Shown here one piece after another: positions 11,948 to 20,010 of a DNA stretch of 64,000 nt (its first letter is position 1; every line of letters begins with the position of its first letter). A model generated the notes under the pieces. That model was not told the DNA's origin. It made no database searches and was given only the letters and a program-made list of their open reading frames with translations. The position numbers and the translations under genes are program-made. The DNA is taken from positions 682,001 to 746,000 of the forward strand of contig JABFGK010000001.1 in assembly GCA_013112555.1 (NCBI GenBank). The letters run 5' to 3'. This stretch comes from Planctomycetota bacterium. GTDB taxonomy: Bacteria; Planctomycetota; Phycisphaerae; Phycisphaerales; UBA5793.

Positions 11948-12412
11948 ATGGAGTTCGGGAGAATTGTACAGTCTGTTGTCCGTCGATCATACGGCTGCTC
12001 ACTGCCGTTTGCTTGTATCGGTGTGTGCTTGATTCAGGGGTGTACTACGGTTCCTCACGACGCGCGCGATCCCGTTGCAGGACCCTCGTCAGTCGGAATC
12101 GATTCGGATGTCTCCCTGAGTGCCGCTTGTCTGTTTGAAACCTACAGTCCGACAAGTCCGGTGTTGGTTTTTGCTAGTGATCGCCTGAACGAGCAGATTT
12201 CAATTGCCGGGCAAGTGGCCGGATTCGGGCGAGACGATTGGGAGTTCGGGAGGAATGATTCGAGGCTCGGGGCAGGGCGGCCTGTCATGTTCCCAGCCGA
12301 GCAGTGGGCCTATGTCGAGCACCTTGAACGTGTCTACGACACTGATGGGCGGATTCGTACTCTTGGGCATTCCCGGATTTCAAGCGGTACCGGGTGGTTG
12401 CCACGTCGTTAA
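11948..12412 (+). CDS. Small predicted lipoprotein
   Basis: Predicted 154-residue product with an N-terminal hydrophobic segment (SLPFACIGVCLIQGC) ending in an LIQGC lipobox-like motif, so possibly an exported lipoprotein. The mature sequence is short, with many Arg, Gly and Ser residues, and no family is recognised. Base composition is somewhat less GC-rich than its neighbours. A near-consensus promoter lies upstream, while the SD (GGAAG, further than usual) is poor. Coding status is moderately supported by the signal sequence and promoter but by no homology. Confidence 0.45.
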   Translation: MEFGRIVQSVVRRSYGCSLPFACIGVCLIQGCTTVPHDARDPVAGPSSVGIDSDVSLSAACLFETYSPTSPVLVFASDRLNEQISIAGQVAGFGRDDWEFGRNDSRLGAGRPVMFPAEQWAYVEHLERVYDTDGRIRTLGHSRISSGTGWLPRR

Positions 12413-12715
12413 TATGGGTAAAATGAGTAGAAGGTTACGATGAGCGGTTTCTCGAAATGAGGCATCGCTGAGGTAGAATCAACTGGATGATCCAGTTTGA
12501 GACGCGGGATGTGGTTCTTGAGGTGGTTGGGCAGCATCTGTACGGTCGAGACGACAGGCATCAATCCTGCGTGAAGGCTGTTGCTTGCCCTCCTGTTCCG
12601 GCGGCTTCGAGCATACAGGGCAATGGCGTGTGCCTGGCGTGCAATGAACGCCCCATTCCACTGCCCCGATCCAACTGAGAGGCAACCGGGTGATCGGCAA
12701 ATGAAGGAGGTCCAG
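12413..12715 (+). other. Intergenic region upstream of the HU-like gene
   Basis: A 303-base non-coding stretch holding the promoter region of the HU-like gene. It contains a GGTAGAAT box at 12472-12479 (candidate -10) without a clear -35, and ends with an excellent SD, AAGGAGG, at 12704-12710. A 63-codon frame within it has no SD and an improbable composition and is not called. Nothing else is seen. Confidence 0.5.
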
Positions 12716-13174
12716 ATGCAGCAGCAGCCGTCGAATGTGACGAAAAAGGAGTTGGTTGATCAGGTCATGCAACGCACCGGGTACAAACGCCCGGTGGTCC
12801 GCCACATTGTGCAGGATCTGCTTGACACCCTGGTCGATGAGTTGGCAGCAGGTCGGCGCGTCGAACTTCGTGATTTCGGCGTTTTCGAAGTCAAACTCCG
12901 CGCCGCTCGGCAGGCCCAGAATCCGAAGACCTTGCAAAAGGTCGAGGTACCGCCGAAGCAATGCGTCAAGTTCAAGCCGGGCCGTCTCATGAAGGCACGG
13001 GTCGAAGACGGTCAACTCGCCGCGTCCCAATCAGGGGCCGGTGACGATGCGCGATCTGCTTCTGATGACCAGAGTGGGCGCGACCCGCAGGGATCAAGCA
13101 AGGCCGGTGATGAGAGCGAACTCAGCCCGACGGTCGTGAATCTCCCCGGGGCCGCACGGTCACGCGTTCGCTGA
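12716..13174 (+). CDS. HU/IHF family DNA-binding protein
   Basis: Histone-like nucleoid protein of 152 residues. Residues 8-100 hold the HU fold: VTKKELVDQVMQRTGYK, the helix pair, and the beta-arm region GRRVELRDFGVFEVKLRAARQAQNP, with the family FKPGRLMK near the end. A 50-residue Ser/Asp/Gly-rich tail follows (from about residue 105), longer than in classical HU and more like planctomycete variants. The start at 12716 is decided by the SD AAGGAGG with 5-base spacing; upstream in-frame ATGs lie before the SD. It probably binds and bends DNA non-specifically. Confidence 0.93.
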   Translation: MQQQPSNVTKKELVDQVMQRTGYKRPVVRHIVQDLLDTLVDELAAGRRVELRDFGVFEVKLRAARQAQNPKTLQKVEVPPKQCVKFKPGRLMKARVEDGQLAASQSGAGDDARSASDDQSGRDPQGSSKAGDESELSPTVVNLPGAARSRVR

Positions 13175-13567
13175 TCTGTTTCTCGAACTTTTCTGTCGTA
13201 CAACCGAGTCTGATGCACCGGCCACGAGTCTGGGTCGATCGTGTTGTCCGTCGTGTCGGCCAGCACGAAGCACCATCTCCTCGGCTGTCGGTGTGCGCCG
13301 GCATCCTTGCCACGGTGCAGAAGTCTGTGTGCGCGCCCTCCCCGAAGAAAAACAGACCGGCCCCGGATCGGGTGATCCAGGGTCGGTCGCATCGGACTGC
13401 TCATACCTGCCGCTCCGGTGATGCGCTGACGCTCAGTTCTCACAGGCTCAGCACATCAGGGCAGGTCGAGCGCTCCGGTCATATCGCATTCATCGTTGGC
13501 GTGGGCGGCATGCATCCAACCGACTCGAATCAGGTCCAGCCAATCGAAGCCGCCGCACTCGCCGTCA
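13175..13567. other. 393-base intergenic region without a supported gene
   Basis: Open frames exist on both strands (for example 13213-13590 plus and 13012-13443 minus), but none has an SD, a recognisable domain or a believable composition; the plus frame runs into the 3' end of the minus gene beyond. The two flanking genes converge, so it should contain terminators, yet no strong hairpin-plus-T run was found. Confidence 0.4.
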
Positions 13568-13891
13568 TTATTCTCCTCGGGCGTGAATAGCATGGGCCAG
13601 AAAGTGGCGACGCCCGTCACGCCTGATCACCTCAGCATGGACCCGTGCATGATCGCCGCGCTGCAGGTCGCCGAGGCGGGCAGGACGGCCGTTGCGCATG
13701 ATTCGGGTCGCACGATTCACATCAATGGCAACGTCACCTCGATCGGTGTGGAGCAGGATGTGATGCGGACCGACTTCGGCGATGACGCCGTGCAGCCGAA
13801 CCATGTGGGCCGGATCTTCTGCCAGTGCCTGTCCGGTGGTCAGCGTGAACAGAAGGACCAGGCTGAGGATAGATATGACTGTTCGTTTCAT
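13568..13891 (-). CDS. Small exported protein
   Basis: Predicted 107-residue secreted protein. A clear signal peptide (residues 1-24, ISILSLVLLFTLTTGQALA, cleavage after ALA) leads a small beta-rich domain of about 80 residues (VRLHGVIAEVGPHHILLHTDRGDVAIDV), reminiscent of DUF5666-like or OB-type exported domains; that likeness is tentative. An SD, AAGGAG, sits 10 bases upstream. Its ATG overlaps the stop of the preceding small gene as ATGA, and both follow comF on the same strand in a compact operon. Confidence 0.75.
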   Translation of the reverse strand: MKRTVISILSLVLLFTLTTGQALAEDPAHMVRLHGVIAEVGPHHILLHTDRGDVAIDVNRATRIMRNGRPARLGDLQRGDHARVHAEVIRRDGRRHFLAHAIHARGE

Positions 13892-14217
13892 AGGGGTAAA
13901 TCTCCTTGCAAACGGTATCTCGTGTCGTGTTCAGGTGGCCCGGCAGAGCCGAGGCCCACTCGTTCGTGCCCACACACAATGCAGGCACGATACACCCGGC
14001 CGTGCCATGAATCGAAGTCCATGGTCCAGCCGTCCTCCCAACGGCACCCCGGATGTCCTCCACGAGAAAGCCTACTGCCGACAGTGTTGCAGCCATGATG
14101 ACCGCAGACAATTCGAACGCCCTTTTTCAACGATTCATACGCCACGTTTATTGCAGGGACATGAGAAAAAGAACCCAGTGCCAATTCATCAATGATCACT
14201 GCGACTGAAGTCAGCAT
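13888..14217 (-). CDS. Small Cys/Gly-rich protein in the comF operon
   Basis: Predicted 109-residue protein, not recognised. It starts 3 bases after the comF stop and its TGA overlaps the ATG of the exported protein as ATGA, so spacing on both sides is that of a translated operon gene. The sequence carries scattered cysteines (VCGHHGC, CIVCGHERVG) compatible with a metal-binding ribbon, plus several Trp and Gly residues. Without the operon spacing the frame would be doubtful; no SD is obvious and a competing frame covers part of it. Confidence 0.5.
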   Translation of the reverse strand: MLTSVAVIIDELALGSFSHVPAINVAYESLKKGVRIVCGHHGCNTVGSRLSRGGHPGCRWEDGWTMDFDSWHGRVYRACIVCGHERVGLGSAGPPEHDTRYRLQGDLPL

Positions 14218-14220
14218 CGG

Positions 14221-15012
14221 TCATTGCCGCTGTGGGTTATCAACCACCGCAAGCACGACACACACGACCTGTTTCGCGCCGGCACGCTTGAGTTCACGAC
14301 AGGCTGCCCGCATCGTGGCGCCGGTGGTCATGACATCATCGATCAGAATGACCCGGTCTGGAATGCCCGCTCCGAGCCACCGGCGCCGTGCCGAGAACGT
14401 CCCGCTGACATTTGAGCGTCGAGACGAGGGCGCCACCGCTCGCTGGACCGGGCGATACGATCGTTTGAGATGCCGTCGGATCCGATACGCGCCGGTTCGA
14501 CACACGCCATGGGCAATGCCGGCTGTGTGATCGATCCCTCGCCGGATCCGCCTGAGTGCAGGAGTCGGGATGGGAACGACATCCCCGGACCCGATACCGG
14601 CCCGCACCAACTGTCGGCCGAGTTCCCGCCCCAACGCGCGGGCCAGATGGTCGTTCCTTTTGAACTTGATCTCGTGTACCCAGTCGCGGAGGTCTCCCTC
14701 ATACCGGCCAAGACGAATCAGGCGGCCCCACGGCAGGCGCGAGTGCCGGCATGATCCACAAGACGTCCCATCAAACTCACCGATTCCGATGGATGACCCA
14801 CAGCGAGGGCAATAGTCCTCACCCGCTGCATCCGGCAACCAGTCGCTGTCGGCCATCAAGACCCGGGCCGGGGCCGATGTAACCCCCAGCCAATCACGCT
14901 CGAACGGCACCGGCTCACTGGAGGATGACAGACGGGTGACCACCCGATCGAGCAGCGACATCGGCCGATCAGTGGAACGCCTGGGACGGAGTTCGTCAGG
15001 TACCTGGGTCAT
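14221..15012 (-). CDS. ComF family phosphoribosyltransferase-like protein
   Basis: Member of the ComF/GntX family, type I phosphoribosyltransferase fold, about 263 residues. A zinc ribbon (CPRCGSS ... SCGSCRHS) at the N-terminal part precedes the phosphoribosyltransferase core with VVPIPTPALRRIRRG and the PRPP-binding loop VILIDDVMTTGATM near the C-terminus. In competent bacteria ComF assists DNA uptake; elsewhere its role is unknown, and no other competence gene is present here. The start at 15012 (MTQVPDEL) is preferred to an ATG at 15075 that overlaps the pyrD upstream region. It leads a three-gene operon with the two small genes downstream. Confidence 0.9.
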   Translation of the reverse strand: MTQVPDELRPRRSTDRPMSLLDRVVTRLSSSSEPVPFERDWLGVTSAPARVLMADSDWLPDAAGEDYCPRCGSSIGIGEFDGTSCGSCRHSRLPWGRLIRLGRYEGDLRDWVHEIKFKRNDHLARALGRELGRQLVRAGIGSGDVVPIPTPALRRIRRGIDHTAGIAHGVCRTGAYRIRRHLKRSYRPVQRAVAPSSRRSNVSGTFSARRRWLGAGIPDRVILIDDVMTTGATMRAACRELKRAGAKQVVCVVLAVVDNPQRQ

Positions 15013-15137
15013 GTCTGTGCTGTATCGTATCCCGCGCCCCGGTGCAGCGTGGGAGTCGGTCGCTATCATTGGCACGACCGAGTCAGGGTACCTGGGAGCG
15101 GTGCCTTGAAGGGTTGCATGAAAGCAGGGGGCATACC

Positions 15138-16064
15138 GTGCCTGATCTTGCCGGCCTGAACCTGCGAAACCCGATCGTCCTGTCTGCAGGGACCTGCGGC
15201 TACGTTGACGAACTGTCGGATGTGCTCGATCTGTCGCGCATCGGGGCCGTCATTACCAAGTCGATCACGCGGTTGCCGCGCGAAGGGAACCGCCCGCCGC
15301 GCGTGGCCGGCATTTCCGTGGGCATGCTCAACGCAGTCGGCCTGGCCAACATGGGACTCGATCAGTTTCTCCGTGACAAGGTGGCAGCCTGTCAGGCCAG
15401 CCCGTGCCCCGTTATCGGATCGATTGCCGGCAACTCGATTGACGACTATGTGGCTGTCGCACAGGCATTTGATGCAGTCGAGCGCATACCAGCCGTCGAA
15501 CTGAACGTCAGTTGCCCCAACACGGCCGACGGTCTGGAGTTCGGATCGTGCCCGCAGGCCCTGACCGGATTGCTCAACTCCGTTCGTGCGGTTCTTGGCT
15601 CAACCGTCATGATCGTGAAACTCAGCCCGACGGCACCTGACATCGTCTCGATGGCCGAGGCAGCGATCGGGGCCGGCGCAGATGGCATCAGCCTCATCAA
15701 TACGCTTCCGTCATTGGCGTTTGATGTGGAGACGCGGCAACCGTTGATCAGCCGGGGCCGGGCAGGCATGAGTGGGCCGGCCATCCACCCGCTGGCAGTG
15801 CGGATGGTCTACGACGTCTACCACCAGGTAGCCCGATCGGCTGGGATTCCCTTGATTGCTTACGGCGGCGTCATGAACTGGCAGGATGCTGCAGAGTTCA
15901 TCCTGGCCGGTGCGACCGCAGTCGGTATGGGTACGGCCCTGTTTGCCGACCCGAAAAGCCCACTGCGGGTCATCGACGGCCTGGAGAAGTGGAAACATCG
16001 GCAGGGCGTACACGATCTGTCCGACTTGATCGGTGCCGGGCAGATCGGGCACCCAGCAGATTAG
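15138..16064 (+). CDS. pyrD: Dihydroorotate dehydrogenase, class 1B-like
   Basis: FMN flavoenzyme that oxidises dihydroorotate to orotate in pyrimidine synthesis. The 308-residue product (start GTG at 15138, with AGGGGG six bases upstream) matches the class 1B catalytic subunit length. Motifs: NPIVLSAGTCGYVDEL, ITKSITRLPREGNRPPR, the catalytic-cysteine segment ELNVSCPN, IVKLSPTAPDIV, and GVMNWQDAAEFILAGATAVGMGTAL. The electron-transfer partner PyrK is not nearby. A longer frame starting at 15042 is discarded because its first 32 residues are unrelated to the family and overlap comF on the other strand. Its stop overlaps the converging HxlR gene by 4 bases. Confidence 0.93.
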   Translation: MPDLAGLNLRNPIVLSAGTCGYVDELSDVLDLSRIGAVITKSITRLPREGNRPPRVAGISVGMLNAVGLANMGLDQFLRDKVAACQASPCPVIGSIAGNSIDDYVAVAQAFDAVERIPAVELNVSCPNTADGLEFGSCPQALTGLLNSVRAVLGSTVMIVKLSPTAPDIVSMAEAAIGAGADGISLINTLPSLAFDVETRQPLISRGRAGMSGPAIHPLAVRMVYDVYHQVARSAGIPLIAYGGVMNWQDAAEFILAGATAVGMGTALFADPKSPLRVIDGLEKWKHRQGVHDLSDLIGAGQIGHPAD

Positions 16065-16642
16065 TCCTTCAATGATGCCACATGCTCGGCGATCGGAATG
16101 GCAGGGGCTTGAAGGCCGTAGACTGAACGGGGCGGGTATGACTCGGGGGTCACCGATCGCGAGACCAGCGAGGCCTGGCACAGGTCTTTCAACGCCGTGG
16201 TCAAGGCACGTGGCGTGATACCGGGCAGGTGTGCCTTGATCGCGCTGAACCTGGCCCCCTCAGGCTCAGCCTGAGCGACGTCATAGACGGCTCCGATCAC
16301 CGGGATCGACCATTTGTTGTACAGCAATTCCTGTTGCTCGTCAGGCATCGCCTGTGCCCGGAGTACGAACTCATGGCACCAGTGTGCGATCGCCCGGCCC
16401 GATGCCGTCAGAACATACTCAGGCCGCAGCGGGTGCCCGTAGCCTGCATGATGTGCAACCCAGCCCTGCTCCCTGATCAGCACATCCAACGTGTCGCGCA
16501 GCGACTCGCGATTGACGCTGAGATCGGTGGTGAGCATAACGAATCGAACCCCGCCGACAGATGTTCGGTAGCGGTGCATCATGGCCAGGACCCGGACGGC
16601 CCAGCGACGATGAAACAGGTTGATGATGCGCTCACAGGCCAT
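16061..16642 (-). CDS. HxlR-type transcriptional regulator with two winged-helix domains
   Basis: Predicted 193-residue DNA-binding regulator. Residues 1-95 contain one HxlR-type winged helix (FHRRWAVRVLAMMH ... LRDTLDVLIREQGWV ... YVLTASGRAIAHW) and residues 105-190 a second (LLYNKWSIPVIGAVYD ... ALTTALKDLCQASLV ... YGLQAPAIPIAEHVASL). Usual HxlR proteins hold one such domain and act as dimers, so this looks like a fused dimer. The gene faces the VOC gene across a 170-base region with a palindrome and promoter, so the VOC gene is its likely target. Family members often respond to electrophiles or quinones. Confidence 0.8.
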   Translation of the reverse strand: MACERIINLFHRRWAVRVLAMMHRYRTSVGGVRFVMLTTDLSVNRESLRDTLDVLIREQGWVAHHAGYGHPLRPEYVLTASGRAIAHWCHEFVLRAQAMPDEQQELLYNKWSIPVIGAVYDVAQAEPEGARFSAIKAHLPGITPRALTTALKDLCQASLVSRSVTPESYPPRSVYGLQAPAIPIAEHVASLKD

Positions 16643-16698
16643 TATCCGCCCTGACAGGCCCGAAATCGGCTAATTACCGTCTCCAAGCGTTTTCTCGC

Positions 16699-16725
16699 TT
16701 GACGAGAAACTATATTTAGTATACT
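16699..16725 (+). promoter_or_regulatory. Promoter with palindromic operator between HxlR and VOC genes
   Basis: TTGACG at 16699-16704 and TATACT at 16720-16725 (15-base spacer) form a sigma-70-like promoter for the VOC gene. The palindrome AGTATACT at 16718-16725 sits on the -10. HxlR-family operators are AT-rich palindromes, so it is a candidate binding site for the divergent regulator. The AT-rich block 16705-16735 stands out from the surrounding sequence. Confidence 0.45.
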
Positions 16726-16812
16726 TTACTGTCATTCGGTCGGTCGGGCAAGGAGCGTGCTTGAATTACACCGACCGATGATGAAGTACAAGGACACCAA
16801 AGGAGAAGCACA

Positions 16813-17202
16813 ATGGCAGATGGACTTGGATTCAACGGTGGGATCACGGCGGCCTACGGCATCGGCGACATGGATCGCACCCTCAAGTGGTACCAGGAGG
16901 TACTCGGCTTTGAGTTGGCCTTTCGCGAGGACTCGGTCGGCTGGGCCGAGGTCACAAGCCCGGCTCAGGGCGTGACGATCGGATTCTCGCCGGTTGAAAA
17001 GGTCGAGGTCAAAGGCGGGCCGACCTTGACGTTCGGCGTCGAGGACATCGAGGCCACCCGCAGCACCCTCGAATCGCGCGGCGTCGAGTTTGACGGCGAT
17101 ATCGTCGAGTACCCCGGCATGGTCAAACTGACCACGTTTTATGATCCGGATGGGCACAAACTCATGCTCTTCCAGGCGCTGGCTGGGGATGGCTGCGGCT
17201 AA
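16813..17202 (+). CDS. VOC family (glyoxalase/dioxygenase-like) protein
   Basis: Predicted 129-residue protein with the vicinal-oxygen-chelate beta-alpha-beta-beta-beta fold in one copy: GITAAYGIGDMDRTLKWYQEVLGFEL at the start and FYDPDGHKLMLFQ at the end, the typical metal-site region. Family members are glyoxalases, extradiol dioxygenases or resistance proteins; substrate cannot be told. An SD, AAAGGAG, lies 8 bases upstream of the ATG. It is separated from the HxlR regulator by a shared control region and is followed by a terminator, so it is a single-gene unit. Confidence 0.9.
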   Translation: MADGLGFNGGITAAYGIGDMDRTLKWYQEVLGFELAFREDSVGWAEVTSPAQGVTIGFSPVEKVEVKGGPTLTFGVEDIEATRSTLESRGVEFDGDIVEYPGMVKLTTFYDPDGHKLMLFQALAGDGCG

Positions 17203-17239
17203 GCGTGTGCCATGCACGAAGCAGCAACGTGATTGATGA

Positions 17240-17281
17240 CGGCGGCACGCCCGGGCACTCAGGCGTGTCGCTGCTTTTTTT
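17240..17281 (+). terminator. Rho-independent terminator after the VOC gene
   Basis: The stem CACGCC/GGCGTG, extended by GCGG and CGCTGC flanks with a mismatch, is followed by TTTTTTT at 17275-17281. It lies about 40 bases after the VOC stop. Confidence 0.7.
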
Positions 17282-17332
17282 GCCAACCGCAGCAAATGGA
17301 TCACTCAGCCATTCCGCTCGGTAAGATAGCGC

Positions 17333-18802
17333 ATGAGCGAGCACAGCATACAGCGACCGGGGCCGGCAGCCGGGGGCATGTCGAGCACTGAATTCAGGCA
17401 GGCCGGGCATGAACTGATCGACTGGATTGCAGACTACCTCGAGCAGGGGGTGCAGCAGTATCCGGTGCGATCAACGGTCCAGCCCGGGGCCGTTCGTCAG
17501 GCGATCGAAGCAGGGTGTCCCGGCCCGCAGGACTTGCCGGAAACGTGGGATGCTGTCTGGGCCGACGTGCAGCAGCATGTCCTGACGGGCGTGACCCACT
17601 GGCAGTCACCACGCTTTTTTGCGTATTTCCCGGCCAATGTGTCCTACCCGGCCATCCTGGGGGAACTGCTCTCAGCCGGCCTGGGTGTTAATGGCATGAT
17701 GTGGGCGACGAGCCCGGCGGCGACCGAACTTGAGACGCTCGTACTCGATTCGCTGGTCGACCTGATGGGCCTCCCGCAGCACTTCAAGGGGGCCGGCGTG
17801 ATTCAGGACACGGCGTCCAGTGCCTCGCTGTGTGCCGTCCTGTGTGCGCGCGAACAGACGCTCGATTGGGATGGGAACGAAATAGGACTCGCACGGGCCG
17901 CCGATCAAGGCCGCCTGATGGTCTACGTCTCGGACCAGGCCCACTCGTCAATCGAAAAAGCCGTCAAGATTGCCGGCCTGGGACGTGAGTCGGTGCGGAT
18001 CGTCCCGAGTGATACTCAGACGTTTGCCATGGATGCCACTGCACTGTCCCGCATGGTCGCTGACGACCTGGCAGCGGGGAGGAAGCCGGCGATGGTGTGT
18101 GCCACGCTCGGGACGACGTCATCGCTGGCGATCGATCCGATTGCTGAAATCGGCCGGGTGTGTCAGGAACACGGGATCTGGTTCCATGTGGACGGTGCGA
18201 TGGCCGGCTCTGCACTCATCTGCCCGGAGTTCCGACACCTTGCTGACGGGTTGGACCTGGCCGATTCATACTGCTTCAACCCCCATAAGTGGCTGTTTAC
18301 CAACTTCGATTGCGATGTGTTCTATGTGCGGCAACCGGAGCGCCTGATCCGCACGCTCACGATCATGCCGGAATATCTGAAAACGGCCCACACGGACGAC
18401 GTTATTAACTACCGTGACTGGCACGTCCCGTTGGGCCGACGATTCAGATCACTGAAATTGTGGTTCGTACTGCGCCTGTTCGGCGTGTCTGAACTTCAAC
18501 GTCGCCTGCGCAATCACATTGAATGGGCCTCGCAGTTCGCCCAGTGGGTGGAATCCGACGACCGTTTTGAACTCGTGACCCGCCCGTCACTCGGCCTCGT
18601 CTGCTTCGGGTTGAAGGATCGAACAAATGACGAGCAGGAGGCGCTGCTAAATCGGGTTAACGAAACGGGTCGCGTGTTTCTGAGCCATACGGTACTGTCA
18701 GGCAGGTATGTCCTGCGAATGAGCATCGGCCAGACGAACACGACCCTGGAGGATGTGAAGTTGGCCTGGCATATCATCACAGATGCGGCTGGCGGCAGTT
18801 GA
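17333..18802 (+). CDS. PLP-dependent group II amino-acid decarboxylase
   Basis: Pyridoxal-phosphate enzyme of the aromatic-L-amino-acid/glutamate decarboxylase family, 489 residues, the usual length. Motifs: TASSASLCAVLCAREQ (phosphate-binding region), FHVDGAMAG, and the PLP-lysine segment NPHKWLFTNFDCDVFYV. HVDAAYAG is usual, so the Ala-to-Gly and Tyr-to-Met changes at the cofactor-binding site may alter substrate preference. Substrate (aromatic amino acid or another) cannot be told. GGTAAGAT at 17320-17327 lies 5 bases before the ATG and no SD is seen, so the transcript may be leaderless. It is followed after 34 bases by an M29 aminopeptidase, probably in one operon. Confidence 0.92.
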   Translation: MSEHSIQRPGPAAGGMSSTEFRQAGHELIDWIADYLEQGVQQYPVRSTVQPGAVRQAIEAGCPGPQDLPETWDAVWADVQQHVLTGVTHWQSPRFFAYFPANVSYPAILGELLSAGLGVNGMMWATSPAATELETLVLDSLVDLMGLPQHFKGAGVIQDTASSASLCAVLCAREQTLDWDGNEIGLARAADQGRLMVYVSDQAHSSIEKAVKIAGLGRESVRIVPSDTQTFAMDATALSRMVADDLAAGRKPAMVCATLGTTSSLAIDPIAEIGRVCQEHGIWFHVDGAMAGSALICPEFRHLADGLDLADSYCFNPHKWLFTNFDCDVFYVRQPERLIRTLTIMPEYLKTAHTDDVINYRDWHVPLGRRFRSLKLWFVLRLFGVSELQRRLRNHIEWASQFAQWVESDDRFELVTRPSLGLVCFGLKDRTNDEQEALLNRVNETGRVFLSHTVLSGRYVLRMSIGQTNTTLEDVKLAWHIITDAAGGS

Positions 18803-18836
18803 GCCCGGTGACATACTCATGAGCGGAAAGAGTCCC

Positions 18837-19961
18837 ATGCGCGATCCACGACTTGACAAACTGGCAGACATCATGGTGCACTACTCATCGGAGGTGAAGA
18901 CGGGGGATCTGGTCTGCATCTCGGCCGATCCGATTGCCATGCCGATGATTGAGGCAGTCTACGAAAAGACCCTTCAAGCCGGCGGCCACCCGTTCTGGAT
19001 CCCACGCTCTGAGGCACTGGCCGATATCTTCCTTGAACAGGCATCGGATGAGCAGTTGGACTTCCTGTCGCCATTGCGAATGCAGATGGTGGAGGCAATC
19101 GATGTACAGATCGGACTCTGGGCCGATGTGAATACGAGGTCGAGCAGCCGAGTCGATCCGGCCCGCCAATCACGTCTGTCACGGGCCGGTGAGCCGTACT
19201 TTGTTCGATTTCTCGACCGGGCTGCAGAGGGTGATCTCCGGTGGGTCGGCACGCAATACCCCACGCAGGCATCGGCTCAGGATGCAGAAATGAGTCTGCG
19301 GCAGTACGAGGAGTTTGTCTACGGGGCCGGCAAACTTGATCTGGACGATCCGGCGGCTGCCTGGCGACACCTGCGCGAACAGCAGAAGCGGGCCTGCGAC
19401 TGGCTGAACCAGAAGAAAGAAGTTCGATTCCGCGCCCCGAATGGGACGGACCTCACCGTGAACGTTGACGGGGCCACCTGGATTAACTGTGCCGGCGAGG
19501 ACAACTTCCCGGATGGGGAAGTCTTTGCCGGCCCGCAGGGGGTCGAAGGCGTCGTGTACTACACGTTCCCCGCGGTCAACATGGGGCGCGAAGTGACGGG
19601 AATCCGACTCGAGTTCCGCAATGGGATCGTGGTCGATGCCTCAGCCTCCAAAGGTGAGGACTTCCTCATTGCCATGCTCGACATGGACCCGGGTGCCCGA
19701 CATCTCGGTGAGATTGCTATCGGGACGAACTATTCAATCACCGAGTACACGCGAAACACACTGTTTGATGAGAAGATCGGCGGGACATTCCATGCAGCCG
19801 TCGGGCAGGGGTATCCCGAGTCCGGCAGCAATAACAAATCAGCCCTGCACTGGGACATGGTTTGTGATCTGCGCCAAGGCGGGACGATCGAGGCAGACGG
19901 CGAACTGTTCCACGAAAACGGGCACTTCAAGTTTGAAGGATGGCCCGGTGCGATTCTGTGA
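18837..19961 (+). CDS. Aminopeptidase, M29 family
   Basis: Metal-dependent leucyl-type aminopeptidase of the thermophilic M29 (AmpS/PepS) family, about 374 residues. The N-terminal MRDPRLDKLADIMVHYS and the middle segment NFPDGEVFAGPQGVEGVVYYTFPA (a metal-binding Glu region) are family features, followed by RNTLFDEKIGGTFHAAVGQGYPE, and HWDMVCDL with its metal ligands. The start at 18837 gives the classical N-terminus; an upstream ATG at 18819 is in frame. Cytosolic peptide turnover is the likely role. It sits between the PLP decarboxylase and rsmG with short gaps. Confidence 0.92.
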   Translation: MRDPRLDKLADIMVHYSSEVKTGDLVCISADPIAMPMIEAVYEKTLQAGGHPFWIPRSEALADIFLEQASDEQLDFLSPLRMQMVEAIDVQIGLWADVNTRSSSRVDPARQSRLSRAGEPYFVRFLDRAAEGDLRWVGTQYPTQASAQDAEMSLRQYEEFVYGAGKLDLDDPAAAWRHLREQQKRACDWLNQKKEVRFRAPNGTDLTVNVDGATWINCAGEDNFPDGEVFAGPQGVEGVVYYTFPAVNMGREVTGIRLEFRNGIVVDASASKGEDFLIAMLDMDPGARHLGEIAIGTNYSITEYTRNTLFDEKIGGTFHAAVGQGYPESGSNNKSALHWDMVCDLRQGGTIEADGELFHENGHFKFEGWPGAIL

Positions 19962-20010
19962 ATCCTGTTCTTCTCGCTGCTGTTGCTCCCTTGCCGGACT
20001 GGATTAAGTC

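Noticed and set aside
13213..13590. 125-codon plus frame
   Set aside because: No SD or domain; runs into the 3' end of the opposite gene.
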